Shown piece after piece: positions 1 through 8,485 of a stretch of 64,000 nucleotides of DNA. The notes under the pieces were generated by a model. That model was given only the letters and a program-made list of their open reading frames with translations. It was not told the origin of the DNA and searched no databases. Both the position numbers and the translations under genes were made by a program. Each line of letters starts with the position of its first letter. Position 1 is the first letter of the stretch. Origin of the DNA: Algoriphagus aquimarinus (lineage in GTDB: Bacteria > Bacteroidota > Bacteroidia > Cytophagales > Cyclobacteriaceae); contig NZ_FOKK01000002.1 of NCBI RefSeq assembly GCF_900112005.1, positions 310,001 to 374,000 of the forward strand, given 5' to 3'.

Positions 1-1
1 G

Positions 2-850
2 GTATTACTAAACATAGAATTATCAGAGCCAATAGAAGGGTTGAATGTAGTGATGCCGAAAATTGGAGATAAGAAAAAGCTCATAGAGCTTTCACTGAAG
101 AATGCACTGTATTATAAAAAGGAAAAAGCGTTACTACTCGGCCTAAATCAAGACAAAAAAGACAGAGTAATTCGTCAACTTCAACAGGACCTAAGCTTAC
201 CGGAAATCCCAGATCACATCGAGTGCTTTGATAACTCGAACATCCAAGGAACAAACCCTGTGGCTAGTATGGTATGTTTTCTAAATGGAAAACCAGCTGT
301 GAAAGAATATCGGCACTACCACATAAAAACCGTAGTAGGACCCGATGACTTCGCTAGTATGAAAGAGGTCGTAGGAAGGAGATATAAGCGATTATTAGAG
401 GAAGGCAAGCCAATGCCAAAGTTAGTAGTAATTGATGGCGGTAAAGGACAGCTATCTTCTGCGGTAGAAGCGTTAAAAGAATTAGGTGTATATGGACAGA
501 TGCCGGTCATTGGCATAGCAAAGCGTTTGGAAGAGATCTACTTTCCAGGGGACTCCTACCCAATTCACATTGACAAGAAATCAGAAAGCTTACGATTACT
601 ACAGCGAATTCGTGATGAAGCGCACCGATTCGCAATTACCTTTCATAGAAACTTAAGAAGTAAAAATGCTTTTGGTACTCAGCTAACGGATATACCAGGA
701 ATAGGGGAAAGCACTGCAGACAGGTTACTGAGTCACTTTAAATCAGTAAAGAAAATAAGCGAGGCAACTGAAGATGAAATAGCTACAGTGATTGGGGCCA
801 ATAGAGCCAAAATATTGGTAGCATGGAAAGAAAAAAATAAAGGGGCTTAA
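2..850 (+). CDS. uvrC: UvrC, excinuclease ABC subunit C (C-terminal part)
   Basis: This is the C-terminal 282 residues of UvrC, the nuclease of nucleotide excision repair that makes both incisions beside a UvrB-marked lesion. The frame is open from base 2, so the gene starts outside the window; the internal ATG at 41 is not the start. The RNase H-like C-terminal nuclease domain shows ECFDNSNIQG (its Asp is a likely catalytic residue), VVIDGGKGQ and DEAHRFAITFHR. A helix-hairpin-helix DNA-binding motif follows (DIPGIGESTADRLL). The N-terminal GIY-YIG domain is not in the window. The stop codon lies inside a terminator hairpin shared with the convergent gldN. Nothing looks broken. Confidence 0.95.
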   Translation, partial: VLLNIELSEPIEGLNVVMPKIGDKKKLIELSLKNALYYKKEKALLLGLNQDKKDRVIRQLQQDLSLPEIPDHIECFDNSNIQGTNPVASMVCFLNGKPAVKEYRHYHIKTVVGPDDFASMKEVVGRRYKRLLEEGKPMPKLVVIDGGKGQLSSAVEALKELGVYGQMPVIGIAKRLEEIYFPGDSYPIHIDKKSESLRLLQRIRDEAHRFAITFHRNLRSKNAFGTQLTDIPGIGESTADRLLSHFKSVKKISEATEDEIATVIGANRAKILVAWKEKNKGA

Positions 851-863
851 AAAGCCCCTTTTT
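838..863. terminator. Bidirectional intrinsic terminator between uvrC and gldN
   Basis: Arms AAAGGGGCTT and AAGCCCCTTT are separated by three A residues, with an A-tract on the left and a T-tract on the right, so it can end transcripts from both sides. The uvrC stop codon is part of the left arm and loop, and the gldN stop begins four bases further on. Confidence 0.85.
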
Positions 864-866
864 ATA

Positions 867-1685
867 TTACCACTCCCAAAGGGAGTTCTCGTATTCTAAC
901 AGTTTATATTCAAATGCAAGTGCATTTACATACGCCTGCATCTCAGGATTAGGATGATCAACTGATACAAGATCCGCAATCAAAGCTTCTTCCGAGTTAG
1001 TAAACCTTCTAACTACAGATCTAAACAACCTTGTTTCAAAAGCCTGATCATATGTCAAACTCTTTGAGATATTCTGGAAATTCAACCATCTAGCTTCAGG
1101 ATGATTTTTGAAGTGATTATAGAAGTCCTTATACCGAATGAAAGCAATAGTTTTTTGACCAGCGTTAGAATTAGTCTCAGATGGCATTACCAACTCAAGA
1201 TATTTGATGTCAAATACCATATCAGAGTGGTGTTTGTCAAAAACAAAGTCTTCTCTAAAGTCTAGGTAATAAAGCTGCTTAGAGAAAATACTGTCCCCTG
1301 TTGCGTTTAGCCAGAAATTGTCTTGGAATTCTGCAATGGAAAGTGGCTGAGTGAAGTTCTCATCACCGAAAACTTCAATAGCATTCTCTTCTACTACGGC
1401 TTTATAGATTTGATTAACTATTCCATTAGCCTTAGTATCTCCTTGACCGTATAAAGGAAGATTATACTTTTCCCTAAGATCAATCCTTCTCCAAACTCCA
1501 ACTTGATACATCTTATCATCCTCGCGGATTCTCTTCGCAGAGTAGATAGTATCCATGTCAAATTGACGATCGCCAAATCCCGAAGGATTAACGCTTGTAG
1601 CTGGAATCTGCGCCTCAGCAATTAGAGGAGCGATGCCTGCTGCTAAAAGCAGAGACAAGATTAATTTTGGAAGAAACTTTTTCAT
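867..1685 (-). CDS. gldN: GldN, type IX secretion/gliding motility protein
   Basis: GldN (PorN) is a periplasmic component of the type IX secretion system and sits on the outer-membrane-associated ring built with GldK. The product is 272 aa with an N-terminal signal peptide (MKKFLPKLILSLLLAAG, cleavage likely near AEAQ). The body has the family's pattern, including the region around DTIYSAKRIREDDKMY. The ATG at 1685 is chosen because it gives a clean signal peptide and leaves 31 bases after the gldM stop; the in-frame ATG at 1691 is an alternative, and a start at 1739 would overlap gldM and add an unlikely N-terminus. Last gene of the gldKLMN operon, ending at a strong terminator. Confidence 0.93.
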   Translation of the reverse strand: MKKFLPKLILSLLLAAGIAPLIAEAQIPATSVNPSGFGDRQFDMDTIYSAKRIREDDKMYQVGVWRRIDLREKYNLPLYGQGDTKANGIVNQIYKAVVEENAIEVFGDENFTQPLSIAEFQDNFWLNATGDSIFSKQLYYLDFREDFVFDKHHSDMVFDIKYLELVMPSETNSNAGQKTIAFIRYKDFYNHFKNHPEARWLNFQNISKSLTYDQAFETRLFRSVVRRFTNSEEALIADLVSVDHPNPEMQAYVNALAFEYKLLEYENSLWEW

Positions 1686-1716
1686 AATCATTCGTTTATC
1701 TTGATCCCTATTCTTA

Positions 1717-3330
1717 TTACTTAATACGAATAGGTACAACTTGTCTTAATTCTGAGGCAATTTTATTTCCTCGAAAGTTGGTTCTTGTCACTTGTCTAAT
1801 TTCAAAGACTAGCACATCACCAGGCTTAGCACTTTCCAACAAGGAACGCATAGCCAAATTATTTCCGCTTGAGATTTGAGCTGTTTGTCTTGGCACTTCA
1901 TTTCTCAACAATCTCATTTCTCCACCAGTTACTTCAAATATTGCGTCTTTAGCCATTGTTCTCGCGAAAGTTGGTTCTGCCTTCGCAAGCAACTTAAGAC
2001 CCATCATAGAGCTAACCGCTTGCGCTTGACTCAAATCAACTTCAGCACCATTGGAAGTGACAGGAACTAGAGTAGGAGCTGGAACAGGCTTGATATCATA
2101 ATCTACCGTACCAATTTTATTTCCTCCACTACTTACCCCAATATTCACTTTTCCTGATGCTGCAGGAATTACTGTTAATTGCCCAGGCTTACTTCCTTTA
2201 ATAGAGTTACCATTACTAACCGTAAACTCAGGAGAATAAGTATTACCTAAAGCAGGTACTTCAATCAATAATTCGTTTGCACAATCTGCGTATAGCTGTT
2301 GAACAACTTCAGAAGAGACTTTAATGACTGGCTGAGCAACAAAATAATCATAGTCAACAGGAAGCACTTTATCTTCTCCTCCAATATTGGTTATAATCTC
2401 ACCTTTAAGCGTTCTTTTTGCTAATCCTCTTTCATCATATGATCCAGCTGGAGTCACAGTAAATTCAATCTTACCAAATCCTTTTGGATCAACTGTCACT
2501 GAACGACCGTCTATAGTCATAGTAGGAGCCGCTGAAGTAGAACTAGAAGCAATAAACATATCTGCTTCAAACTTTGTACCAGCTGCAACTACATTAGATA
2601 ACGCTGCAATTCTAGCTTCCGTCACATCCGCCTTGAAAAAGAATGAACCAATGGTATTCTGCACAGCAGTCAATGACTCACCTTCAATATTCAAAACTTC
2701 ATTTTGGTACTGAGAAATCAATGCAATAACTGCACCCACTGGAGATTTGACAAAATTAAGCTTCTCAAAGCTTAAGTTCTGAGCTTCTCTATCGTTTACA
2801 AATAATTCAATGTCCTTAGCATCTTTAGCGATAGGATCAAATCTCAAATCTCCAAGACCAATACCAGATAATATCTCAGTGATTTGAGTAGGATAAGAAT
2901 TCAACTTATTCTTCATCTCTTCACCTATGCCCTTATTGACGAACATATTACCTGTGATTTCTGTATTCTTAAGGTTTGCATTGACAAAGTTACCTTCATC
3001 ATTCTTTGCATTAGACTGTACAATCAAGTCTTGCTTTACTCCTTCTAGGTAATCGTAGATTTCTGAAGTCGCTTGTCTAATTTTCTGTGATGCAGCTACC
3101 TTAGGTACGTCTACGTCTTTATTTCCCTGCTGCTCTACCGTATACGCGATAGACTCAACAGTTTTAACATTCTTATTGATAAAGTTCTTGGATGTTCTTT
3201 CCATCCCATCGTTAATCAATACGAATTTCTGGAGGATCTTATTACTTACCTGGAGGGCCAATAGGGCCGTCAAAACCAGGTACATCATACCAATCATCCG
3301 CTGTCTAGGTGTCTCTTTTGCTCCTGCCAT
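1717..3330 (-). CDS. gldM: GldM, T9SS motor protein
   Basis: GldM (PorM) is anchored in the inner membrane by one N-terminal helix and reaches across the periplasm, coupling the GldL proton-driven motor to the GldK/GldN ring. The product is 537 aa. The N-terminus MAGAKETPRQRMIGMMYLVL is the family hallmark, followed by one hydrophobic helix (about residues 13-32). The long periplasmic part is consistent with the known chain of helical and Ig-like domains. It lies 39 bases downstream of gldL on the same strand and 31 bases upstream of gldN, so co-transcription is very likely. Confidence 0.96.
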   Translation of the reverse strand: MAGAKETPRQRMIGMMYLVLTALLALQVSNKILQKFVLINDGMERTSKNFINKNVKTVESIAYTVEQQGNKDVDVPKVAASQKIRQATSEIYDYLEGVKQDLIVQSNAKNDEGNFVNANLKNTEITGNMFVNKGIGEEMKNKLNSYPTQITEILSGIGLGDLRFDPIAKDAKDIELFVNDREAQNLSFEKLNFVKSPVGAVIALISQYQNEVLNIEGESLTAVQNTIGSFFFKADVTEARIAALSNVVAAGTKFEADMFIASSSTSAAPTMTIDGRSVTVDPKGFGKIEFTVTPAGSYDERGLAKRTLKGEIITNIGGEDKVLPVDYDYFVAQPVIKVSSEVVQQLYADCANELLIEVPALGNTYSPEFTVSNGNSIKGSKPGQLTVIPAASGKVNIGVSSGGNKIGTVDYDIKPVPAPTLVPVTSNGAEVDLSQAQAVSSMMGLKLLAKAEPTFARTMAKDAIFEVTGGEMRLLRNEVPRQTAQISSGNNLAMRSLLESAKPGDVLVFEIRQVTRTNFRGNKIASELRQVVPIRIK

Positions 3331-3369
3331 TTGTAGGTTTTAATGGATTTTAAATGAATTGAAGAGAAA

Positions 3370-4173
3370 TTAACCTTTCATAGCGGATAACATTCCACCA
3401 TAGATTTTATTCAATGAACTAACGTTCTGATTCAATTTTGATAATTCTGTTTTAAATGCTTGAGTCTCTTTACCAGCTTCGGTAAGACCTTCCATAGCAG
3501 CAGTCATGTTTGCATAGAATTTATTCAATGTCTTCACATGGCTATTTGCATCCTGAAGCTCCATCTCATAGACAGAATTCAAAGCTGAAAGATTTTTTGT
3601 AACAGTTACCACCTGAGTATGGTACGCTTTTGCATCTTGAGATGCAGATGACATTTCTGTAAGTGCCGCTGCTGTCTTACTGTAAGATGCATTCATATCT
3701 ACCAAAGTCTTGGCAGCAGATTTAACATTAGTAGCATACTCATTAGTTGCTACAGCTGCATCCGATAGGTTACCCATCTTCTGAGCAGAAGTAGCTAGGT
3801 TTTGCATTCCTTTACCTAAGCTTTCAATAAGTTCTGGCCCTACTTTAGCGTTAGCAAGCATTTCATCAAGTTTCTGAGAAACTTGATCTCCACCTGCTGC
3901 TACTCGTTGTGTTCTTGGCGCTGCAGGAGCATCACCTGCAAGCTCTGGATAAACCACAGCCCAGTCCACCTCTTTGTGAGTTGGTTCAAAAGCTGAAAAG
4001 AAAAATATTAGCGCTTCTGTACTAAGTCCAATACCAATCATCCAATTGGCACCAGTCCAATCCAAAATCTTGAACATCGCACCTAAAATAACGACTGCAG
4101 CACCGATACCATAAATCTTTGGCATTATGCTGGAATAAAATTTTGTTGAGAACGAATTGCTGTTGCTAGCCAT
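3370..4173 (-). CDS. gldL: GldL, T9SS inner-membrane motor protein
   Basis: GldL (PorL) forms the inner-membrane ring of the type IX secretion motor and uses the proton-motive force together with GldM. The product is 267 aa. Two transmembrane helices lie at about residues 20-60 (IYGIGAAVVILGAMFKI, then MIGIGLSTEALIFFF), and the second contains the conserved Glu in STEAL and a following FEP. The rest is a cytoplasmic helical, probably coiled-coil tail rich in Ala, Ser and Met. Start ATG at 4173. It sits 59 bases downstream of gldK and 39 upstream of gldM in the usual K-L-M-N order. Confidence 0.95.
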   Translation of the reverse strand: MASNSNSFSTKFYSSIMPKIYGIGAAVVILGAMFKILDWTGANWMIGIGLSTEALIFFFSAFEPTHKEVDWAVVYPELAGDAPAAPRTQRVAAGGDQVSQKLDEMLANAKVGPELIESLGKGMQNLATSAQKMGNLSDAAVATNEYATNVKSAAKTLVDMNASYSKTAAALTEMSSASQDAKAYHTQVVTVTKNLSALNSVYEMELQDANSHVKTLNKFYANMTAAMEGLTEAGKETQAFKTELSKLNQNVSSLNKIYGGMLSAMKG

Positions 4174-4232
4174 GTGTAAAGTTTAAATTAATGTTTTAAG
4201 GTAAGTTTCGTTTGTGGGTATGTATTTTACTT

Positions 4233-5327
4233 TTATCTTCTTCTTCTAGTTGACGTTTTCACATCCATTGAACCGGATCTACCTATGAATGTCATCGTTG
4301 TTCTAAAACCAATGTGTGCCTGAGCAACATCTTCATACTCATAAGTTCTTGTACTTGTCTCAAGGTAATGAGCAATATCTTTCCAGCTACCACCTCTTAC
4401 TACTTTTCTAGGCTCATTTGGATCAAGATAGACTGGATCCAAATCCCAAGTAATAGAGCTGGATGTAGTAGCGTAGGCATCTAGTACCCACTCAGCCACA
4501 TTTCCAGACATATTATACAACCCAAAACCATTTGGAGCAAACACATCTACAGGAGCAGTGTAAGCAAACCCATCATCAATGTAATTACCTCTTCCAGGTT
4601 TGAAATTAGCCATTAAACAGCCTCTCTTGTTCTTTAAATAAGGTCCGCCCCATGGATATTTGGCAACATCTTTACCTCCTTTTGCCGCATATTCCCATTC
4701 TGCCTCCGATGGGAGACGAAAGCTTGGTGCATCAAAGTCAGATTCGTCATTGGCATTCATGTGGTAAGTTCTCCACTCACAATATTTTTTAGCCTGATCC
4801 CAAGATACCCCTACAACTGGATAGTTATCAAAGGCTGGATGATCAAAGTAGAATTCCATTAAAGGATCTCCATAGTGGTATGCAAAGCTGGTTGACCATA
4901 CTGTCGTATCAGGTCTTAGCTCATCATAATTCAACTGAGGTGGATCTTTCAAAGTAGTAGAAGTACCTGTCTCAAGCGTTCCGCTTTTTACAGATTCTAA
5001 AAATTGACGATACTTATTGTTGGACACTTCGTATTTGTCCATGAAAAATTCTGAAATCGTAATCTGCTTATTTAAGGCGGATTGAGTGTAGGCTATATCT
5101 TCATCAGATTGCCCCATCCAGAAAGTCCCGGCTTTCACTGGAACCATATCATAGGGAAGACTCTGTTGCCAGTTTGCTCGCTTCGGAACACCCGTCACCT
5201 CTCCCCTTCTATTCATCTTTTCGCTAGCTGAACCTTTCTTATTAAAAAGGCCGCAACCCGGCAAAAGTGTCGCTATTGCCAACCCTAATGTGATGGGCAC
5301 TAAGCGAACATTGATTTTTTTATACAT
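4233..5327 (-). CDS. gldK: GldK, T9SS outer-membrane ring lipoprotein
   Basis: GldK (PorK) is an outer-membrane lipoprotein that forms the periplasmic ring of the type IX secretion system with GldN. The start at 5327 gives a compact lipoprotein signal, MYKKINVRLVPITLGLAIAT, then LLPGC with the lipidated Cys at residue 25. An in-frame ATG at 5348 would add seven residues and is possible. The rest is a formylglycine-generating-enzyme/SUMF1-like fold, with GTFWMGQSDED near the start, FRLPSEAEWEYAAKGG in the middle, and NGFGLYNMSGNVAEWV then VVRGGSW near the end. In GldK this fold is structural, not catalytic. It ends in a basic RRRR tail. Confidence 0.95.
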   Translation of the reverse strand: MYKKINVRLVPITLGLAIATLLPGCGLFNKKGSASEKMNRRGEVTGVPKRANWQQSLPYDMVPVKAGTFWMGQSDEDIAYTQSALNKQITISEFFMDKYEVSNNKYRQFLESVKSGTLETGTSTTLKDPPQLNYDELRPDTTVWSTSFAYHYGDPLMEFYFDHPAFDNYPVVGVSWDQAKKYCEWRTYHMNANDESDFDAPSFRLPSEAEWEYAAKGGKDVAKYPWGGPYLKNKRGCLMANFKPGRGNYIDDGFAYTAPVDVFAPNGFGLYNMSGNVAEWVLDAYATTSSSITWDLDPVYLDPNEPRKVVRGGSWKDIAHYLETSTRTYEYEDVAQAHIGFRTTMTFIGRSGSMDVKTSTRRRR

Positions 5328-5497
5328 AAATGACGTTTTTTCGTTCATCAAATAATTACGCTGTGTAAAGTATCTTCAAGATTCGAAATTTAGCTGAATT
5401 TGGCACAATAATGCAAATAACCTGCCAAAATAAAGGTCAATGATTATATATGTTTAAAAATCAACTTGGTGTAAACTATACTATTTAATACAATATT

Positions 5498-6478
5498 TTA
5501 AAATCTAAATCGTGGCGTTCTTTGAATTACTCGTTGTACCTCTCTACTCATATCAGATAAGGTATAACGAAGCATCAGCTCATGACTAGTAGGAGATTTT
5601 GCTTCTACTCCACCTACAACCAAATCAAACGCATATCCCAATTTTAGCGAATTATCTTTCAACAGACTATATCCTAAAATAAAAGACACTGACTCCTCTC
5701 CTCTAAAAGCAATTCCTCCGCTTATCTTATTTTGATGCGTAGCAATAACGCTCACTTCGTAGGAAAAATTATTAAAAGACACTGATTTTAGCAGAAAACT
5801 TGGCTCGATAGCAAGTTGCCCTACTGGTCTAAATCTATATCCTACCAACAAATACGAGTGGTTCTTCAGCTGATTTGCGTAAGAGCCATCTCCAAAATCG
5901 AAGTTAGGCTCATTAATATGCCGGCTACTTAAACCTATATAATAATCACGCCCATCCAATAACAAGCCTGCCCCAAAATTCAAGTTTAGTTGACTCTCCT
6001 TTCCAGAATTCGGGAGGTTTGGCTCGGGATTCACTACAATAAGCTCGCCATAATCGATCGAACTGGAATACATACCTATATATGCACCAACGCTTAACGT
6101 AGATTTGTTAAGCTTTTTATGGTAAGCACCCTGAAGATTGACTTCCAGGTTACCAGTTGCACCTATTTGATCATTGACAAGTGTAAGGCCATATCCAATA
6201 TTTTTACCTTTTAGCCTTCCTTGCGCGGTTACCAATTGAGTAACAGGCGCACCTCCTTGTCCTGAGTTAGTGGTGTAATTCAACCATTGAGATCTATGCA
6301 AGGCCGAAAACCTAAATCCGCCTTCTTTACCTGCAAATGCTGGGTTGTAATACATGCCATTATACATGTATTGAGTAAATTGAGGATCCTGCTGGGCCAT
6401 CAGCGAAGAAACCTCAAAAAAGAATAGTAGGAGAATGGAATATCTCAAAAAGTGTTTACCATGGCCTCTTCGAATCAT
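5498..6478 (-). CDS. PorP/SprF family type IX secretion membrane protein
   Basis: A 326-aa outer-membrane beta-barrel protein of the PorP/SprF family. Members are linked to type IX secretion and, as SprF, to export of the gliding adhesin SprB. The N-terminus has a basic segment, a hydrophobic stretch and a likely cleavage site at SSLMAQ, followed by the family signature QQDPQFTQYMYNGMYYNPAFAG. The remainder alternates polar and aromatic residues like a barrel and ends in Phe (TPRFRF), usual for an outer-membrane protein. It lies upstream of gldK in the same direction with about 150 bases between, a common Bacteroidota order. Family members are multiplied per genome, so PorP versus SprF cannot be decided here. 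Confidence 0.88.
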   Translation of the reverse strand: MIRRGHGKHFLRYSILLLFFFEVSSLMAQQDPQFTQYMYNGMYYNPAFAGKEGGFRFSALHRSQWLNYTTNSGQGGAPVTQLVTAQGRLKGKNIGYGLTLVNDQIGATGNLEVNLQGAYHKKLNKSTLSVGAYIGMYSSSIDYGELIVVNPEPNLPNSGKESQLNLNFGAGLLLDGRDYYIGLSSRHINEPNFDFGDGSYANQLKNHSYLLVGYRFRPVGQLAIEPSFLLKSVSFNNFSYEVSVIATHQNKISGGIAFRGEESVSFILGYSLLKDNSLKLGYAFDLVVGGVEAKSPTSHELMLRYTLSDMSREVQRVIQRTPRFRF

Positions 6479-6555
6479 TGTATTGTGGTTTTCGACTAAC
6501 TTAAGATCTATTGTAAGAATTTAAACTGAAAAACCACAGATTTAGATCCTATGAT

Positions 6556-7329
6556 TTACAAATTATTCACCTTTTTGATATAAAGTTCCAATGCACCAGT
6601 CATACTTGGAGCATTTGGCATAGGTGCTTCAATATCTAAAATTAAATCCAAATCCCTCACAGCCTGTGACGTAGTAGGTCCAAATGCAGCTATTCTAGTA
6701 TTCCCCTGTTTAAAATCTGGAAAATTAATTTTCAACGATTTAATTCCCGATGGACTGAAAAATGCAAGGATATCATATTTAACGTCAGCCAAATCAGACA
6801 AATCAGCCTCCAACGTGTGGTAAATAATGGCTTCTGTAAACGCAATCCCATTCTTTTCCATGTATTCCGGAATATCATCTTTACGAATATCCGAGCACGG
6901 GAATAGATATTTCTCTGATTTATGCTTTTTGAAATAATCAAATAAATCCTGTGCCGTCTTCTGACCTACGAATAATTTACGCTTTCGGATTACTATATAC
7001 TTCTGAAGATAATGAGCCGTTTGGTCTGAAATACAAAAATACTTCATATCTGCAGGCATTTCGATTTTGAAATCTTTGCAGATAGCAAAGAAGTGATCAA
7101 TCGCATTCCGGCTCGTGAAAATCACAGCTGTATGCTTCAATATATCAATCTTCTGCTTGCGGAATTCCTTTGGCACAACTGGTTCAACCTTAATAAACTG
7201 TCGAAAATCTATCTTCAGATTATATTTCTCAGCCAACTGCACGTAGGGAGAATTCGCCCCCGCTGGGGCTGGTTGAGATACTAGAATACTTTTTACTGGT
7301 CTAAACCTGTCTTTGGTAACTGCGCTCAT
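6556..7329 (-). CDS. hemD: Uroporphyrinogen-III synthase (HemD family)
   Basis: A HemD-family protein of 257 aa, the usual length. HemD cyclises hydroxymethylbilane to uroporphyrinogen III in tetrapyrrole synthesis in the cytosol. Recognisable parts are VKSILVSQPAP near the N-terminus, AVIFTSRNAIDHFF, and in the second half ILAFFSPSGIKSLKINFP followed by IAAFGPTTSQAVRD, the conserved stretch around the cleft between the two domains. HemD sequences diverge strongly, so the family call is firm but activity is inferred. It follows the DUF4271 gene by 32 bases on the same strand, so the two may be co-transcribed. No other heme-synthesis gene is adjacent, although hemW is close by. Confidence 0.85.
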   Translation of the reverse strand: MSAVTKDRFRPVKSILVSQPAPAGANSPYVQLAEKYNLKIDFRQFIKVEPVVPKEFRKQKIDILKHTAVIFTSRNAIDHFFAICKDFKIEMPADMKYFCISDQTAHYLQKYIVIRKRKLFVGQKTAQDLFDYFKKHKSEKYLFPCSDIRKDDIPEYMEKNGIAFTEAIIYHTLEADLSDLADVKYDILAFFSPSGIKSLKINFPDFKQGNTRIAAFGPTTSQAVRDLDLILDIEAPMPNAPSMTGALELYIKKVNNL

Positions 7330-7361
7330 ACTTCTATTATTCCATTTGGTGATTACCGAGA

Positions 7362-8483
7362 TTAATGACCCAAATCAAGCACCAATTTGGCCAAGATTAA
7401 AAAGGGCACTAATTCTGCGATGCAAAGGTAAGTAAATAAATGATATTTCTTAAAGCCCAATCTATTCACCATAATTAGGAACAAACCTAGAATACCTAAT
7501 ATATATATCCAGAAAAAACCTACAAAGGACAACTCCAAGGCTCTTTTGACACTTGAGAACTCATTAAATAAGAAAAATGCACATATCAATATTAAACCAA
7601 TAGTTGCTATTACTACTAATCTCAATAAGTAAAAGAAGTGAGGGAATTCTAATTTCCCCAAATCAAATAAATAAGATAAAATTTTAATTGCAGTAAACTT
7701 GACAATAGTAAGTATCAATAGAAAAAATGCTCCTCCAATCCAAAGCATAATTAGGACGTTAAAACCCAATGCTACACGTGCTTCTAACCACTCTTGACGA
7801 AACACCACCACACTAGTCACCATCGCGAGTGACAAAAGCATATTAACTATAAAAACATAAAACAGAATATCTAAGGAGAAAAACTTCTGCAAACTCCCAC
7901 TTTCCGAAAAATCTTCTGCATTTAGCAAAGAGAGAGGCTTAATCATCATAGCGAAAATGAATGGGTAAGCCAATTTGTAAAGCGAAATCAATAAGAGCGA
8001 TATTAGTAATCCTAAAACAAAAAAGTCGCGAATACTTTGCCTATCAAAACCCCTCTTTTCTGAAAGCAGTATATCTCCATTAATAGTAGTTTCTATCCTC
8101 TCCGATTGCAATATCTTCTTTACACTTGCCTGTTCCGATGAAATTCCATTCTTAAAAACAGTAAGATTTGCCTGATTTCCAGAAAATTCCTTTTTAAACT
8201 CAGCTACTTGCTCCGTGAACGCCGTGTCTTGATCTGTAAAAAACCAAAGTTTCTCTCCTACAAAAACCACAGAATGATCTGGGAATTCAAAAGAAAAATA
8301 GGCTAGTGGGAAAGATTCTATATCCAATTCCAATAGCAAACGATCATTTGAGCTAAACCAAGTCTCGCGTTCTCCTTCTTCCCACTTTGAATTATAATCT
8401 TCCAAAACCTGAGAAAACGCCTGTGACCCCACTGTAAAAAACAGTGAGAATATAAGTATTGACTTGCTGATCAATTTTTTCAT
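7362..8483 (-). CDS. DUF4271 multi-pass membrane protein
   Basis: A Bacteroidota membrane protein of unknown function with a DUF4271-type C-terminal half. The ATG at 8483 gives 373 aa; it lies two bases after the stop of the upstream barrel gene, so translational coupling is likely. Residues 1-25 look like a signal peptide ending at SQAFSQ. About 140 periplasmic residues follow, then six or seven hydrophobic helices from about residue 150 to the end, beginning DFFVLGLLISLLLISLYKLAY. The gene is wedged between an Omp85-type barrel and hemD; DUF4271 beside hemD recurs in this phylum, from general knowledge. I can assign no activity. Confidence 0.75.
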   Translation of the reverse strand: MKKLISKSILIFSLFFTVGSQAFSQVLEDYNSKWEEGERETWFSSNDRLLLELDIESFPLAYFSFEFPDHSVVFVGEKLWFFTDQDTAFTEQVAEFKKEFSGNQANLTVFKNGISSEQASVKKILQSERIETTINGDILLSEKRGFDRQSIRDFFVLGLLISLLLISLYKLAYPFIFAMMIKPLSLLNAEDFSESGSLQKFFSLDILFYVFIVNMLLSLAMVTSVVVFRQEWLEARVALGFNVLIMLWIGGAFFLLILTIVKFTAIKILSYLFDLGKLEFPHFFYLLRLVVIATIGLILICAFFLFNEFSSVKRALELSFVGFFWIYILGILGLFLIMVNRLGFKKYHLFTYLCIAELVPFLILAKLVLDLGH

Positions 8484-8485
8484 AC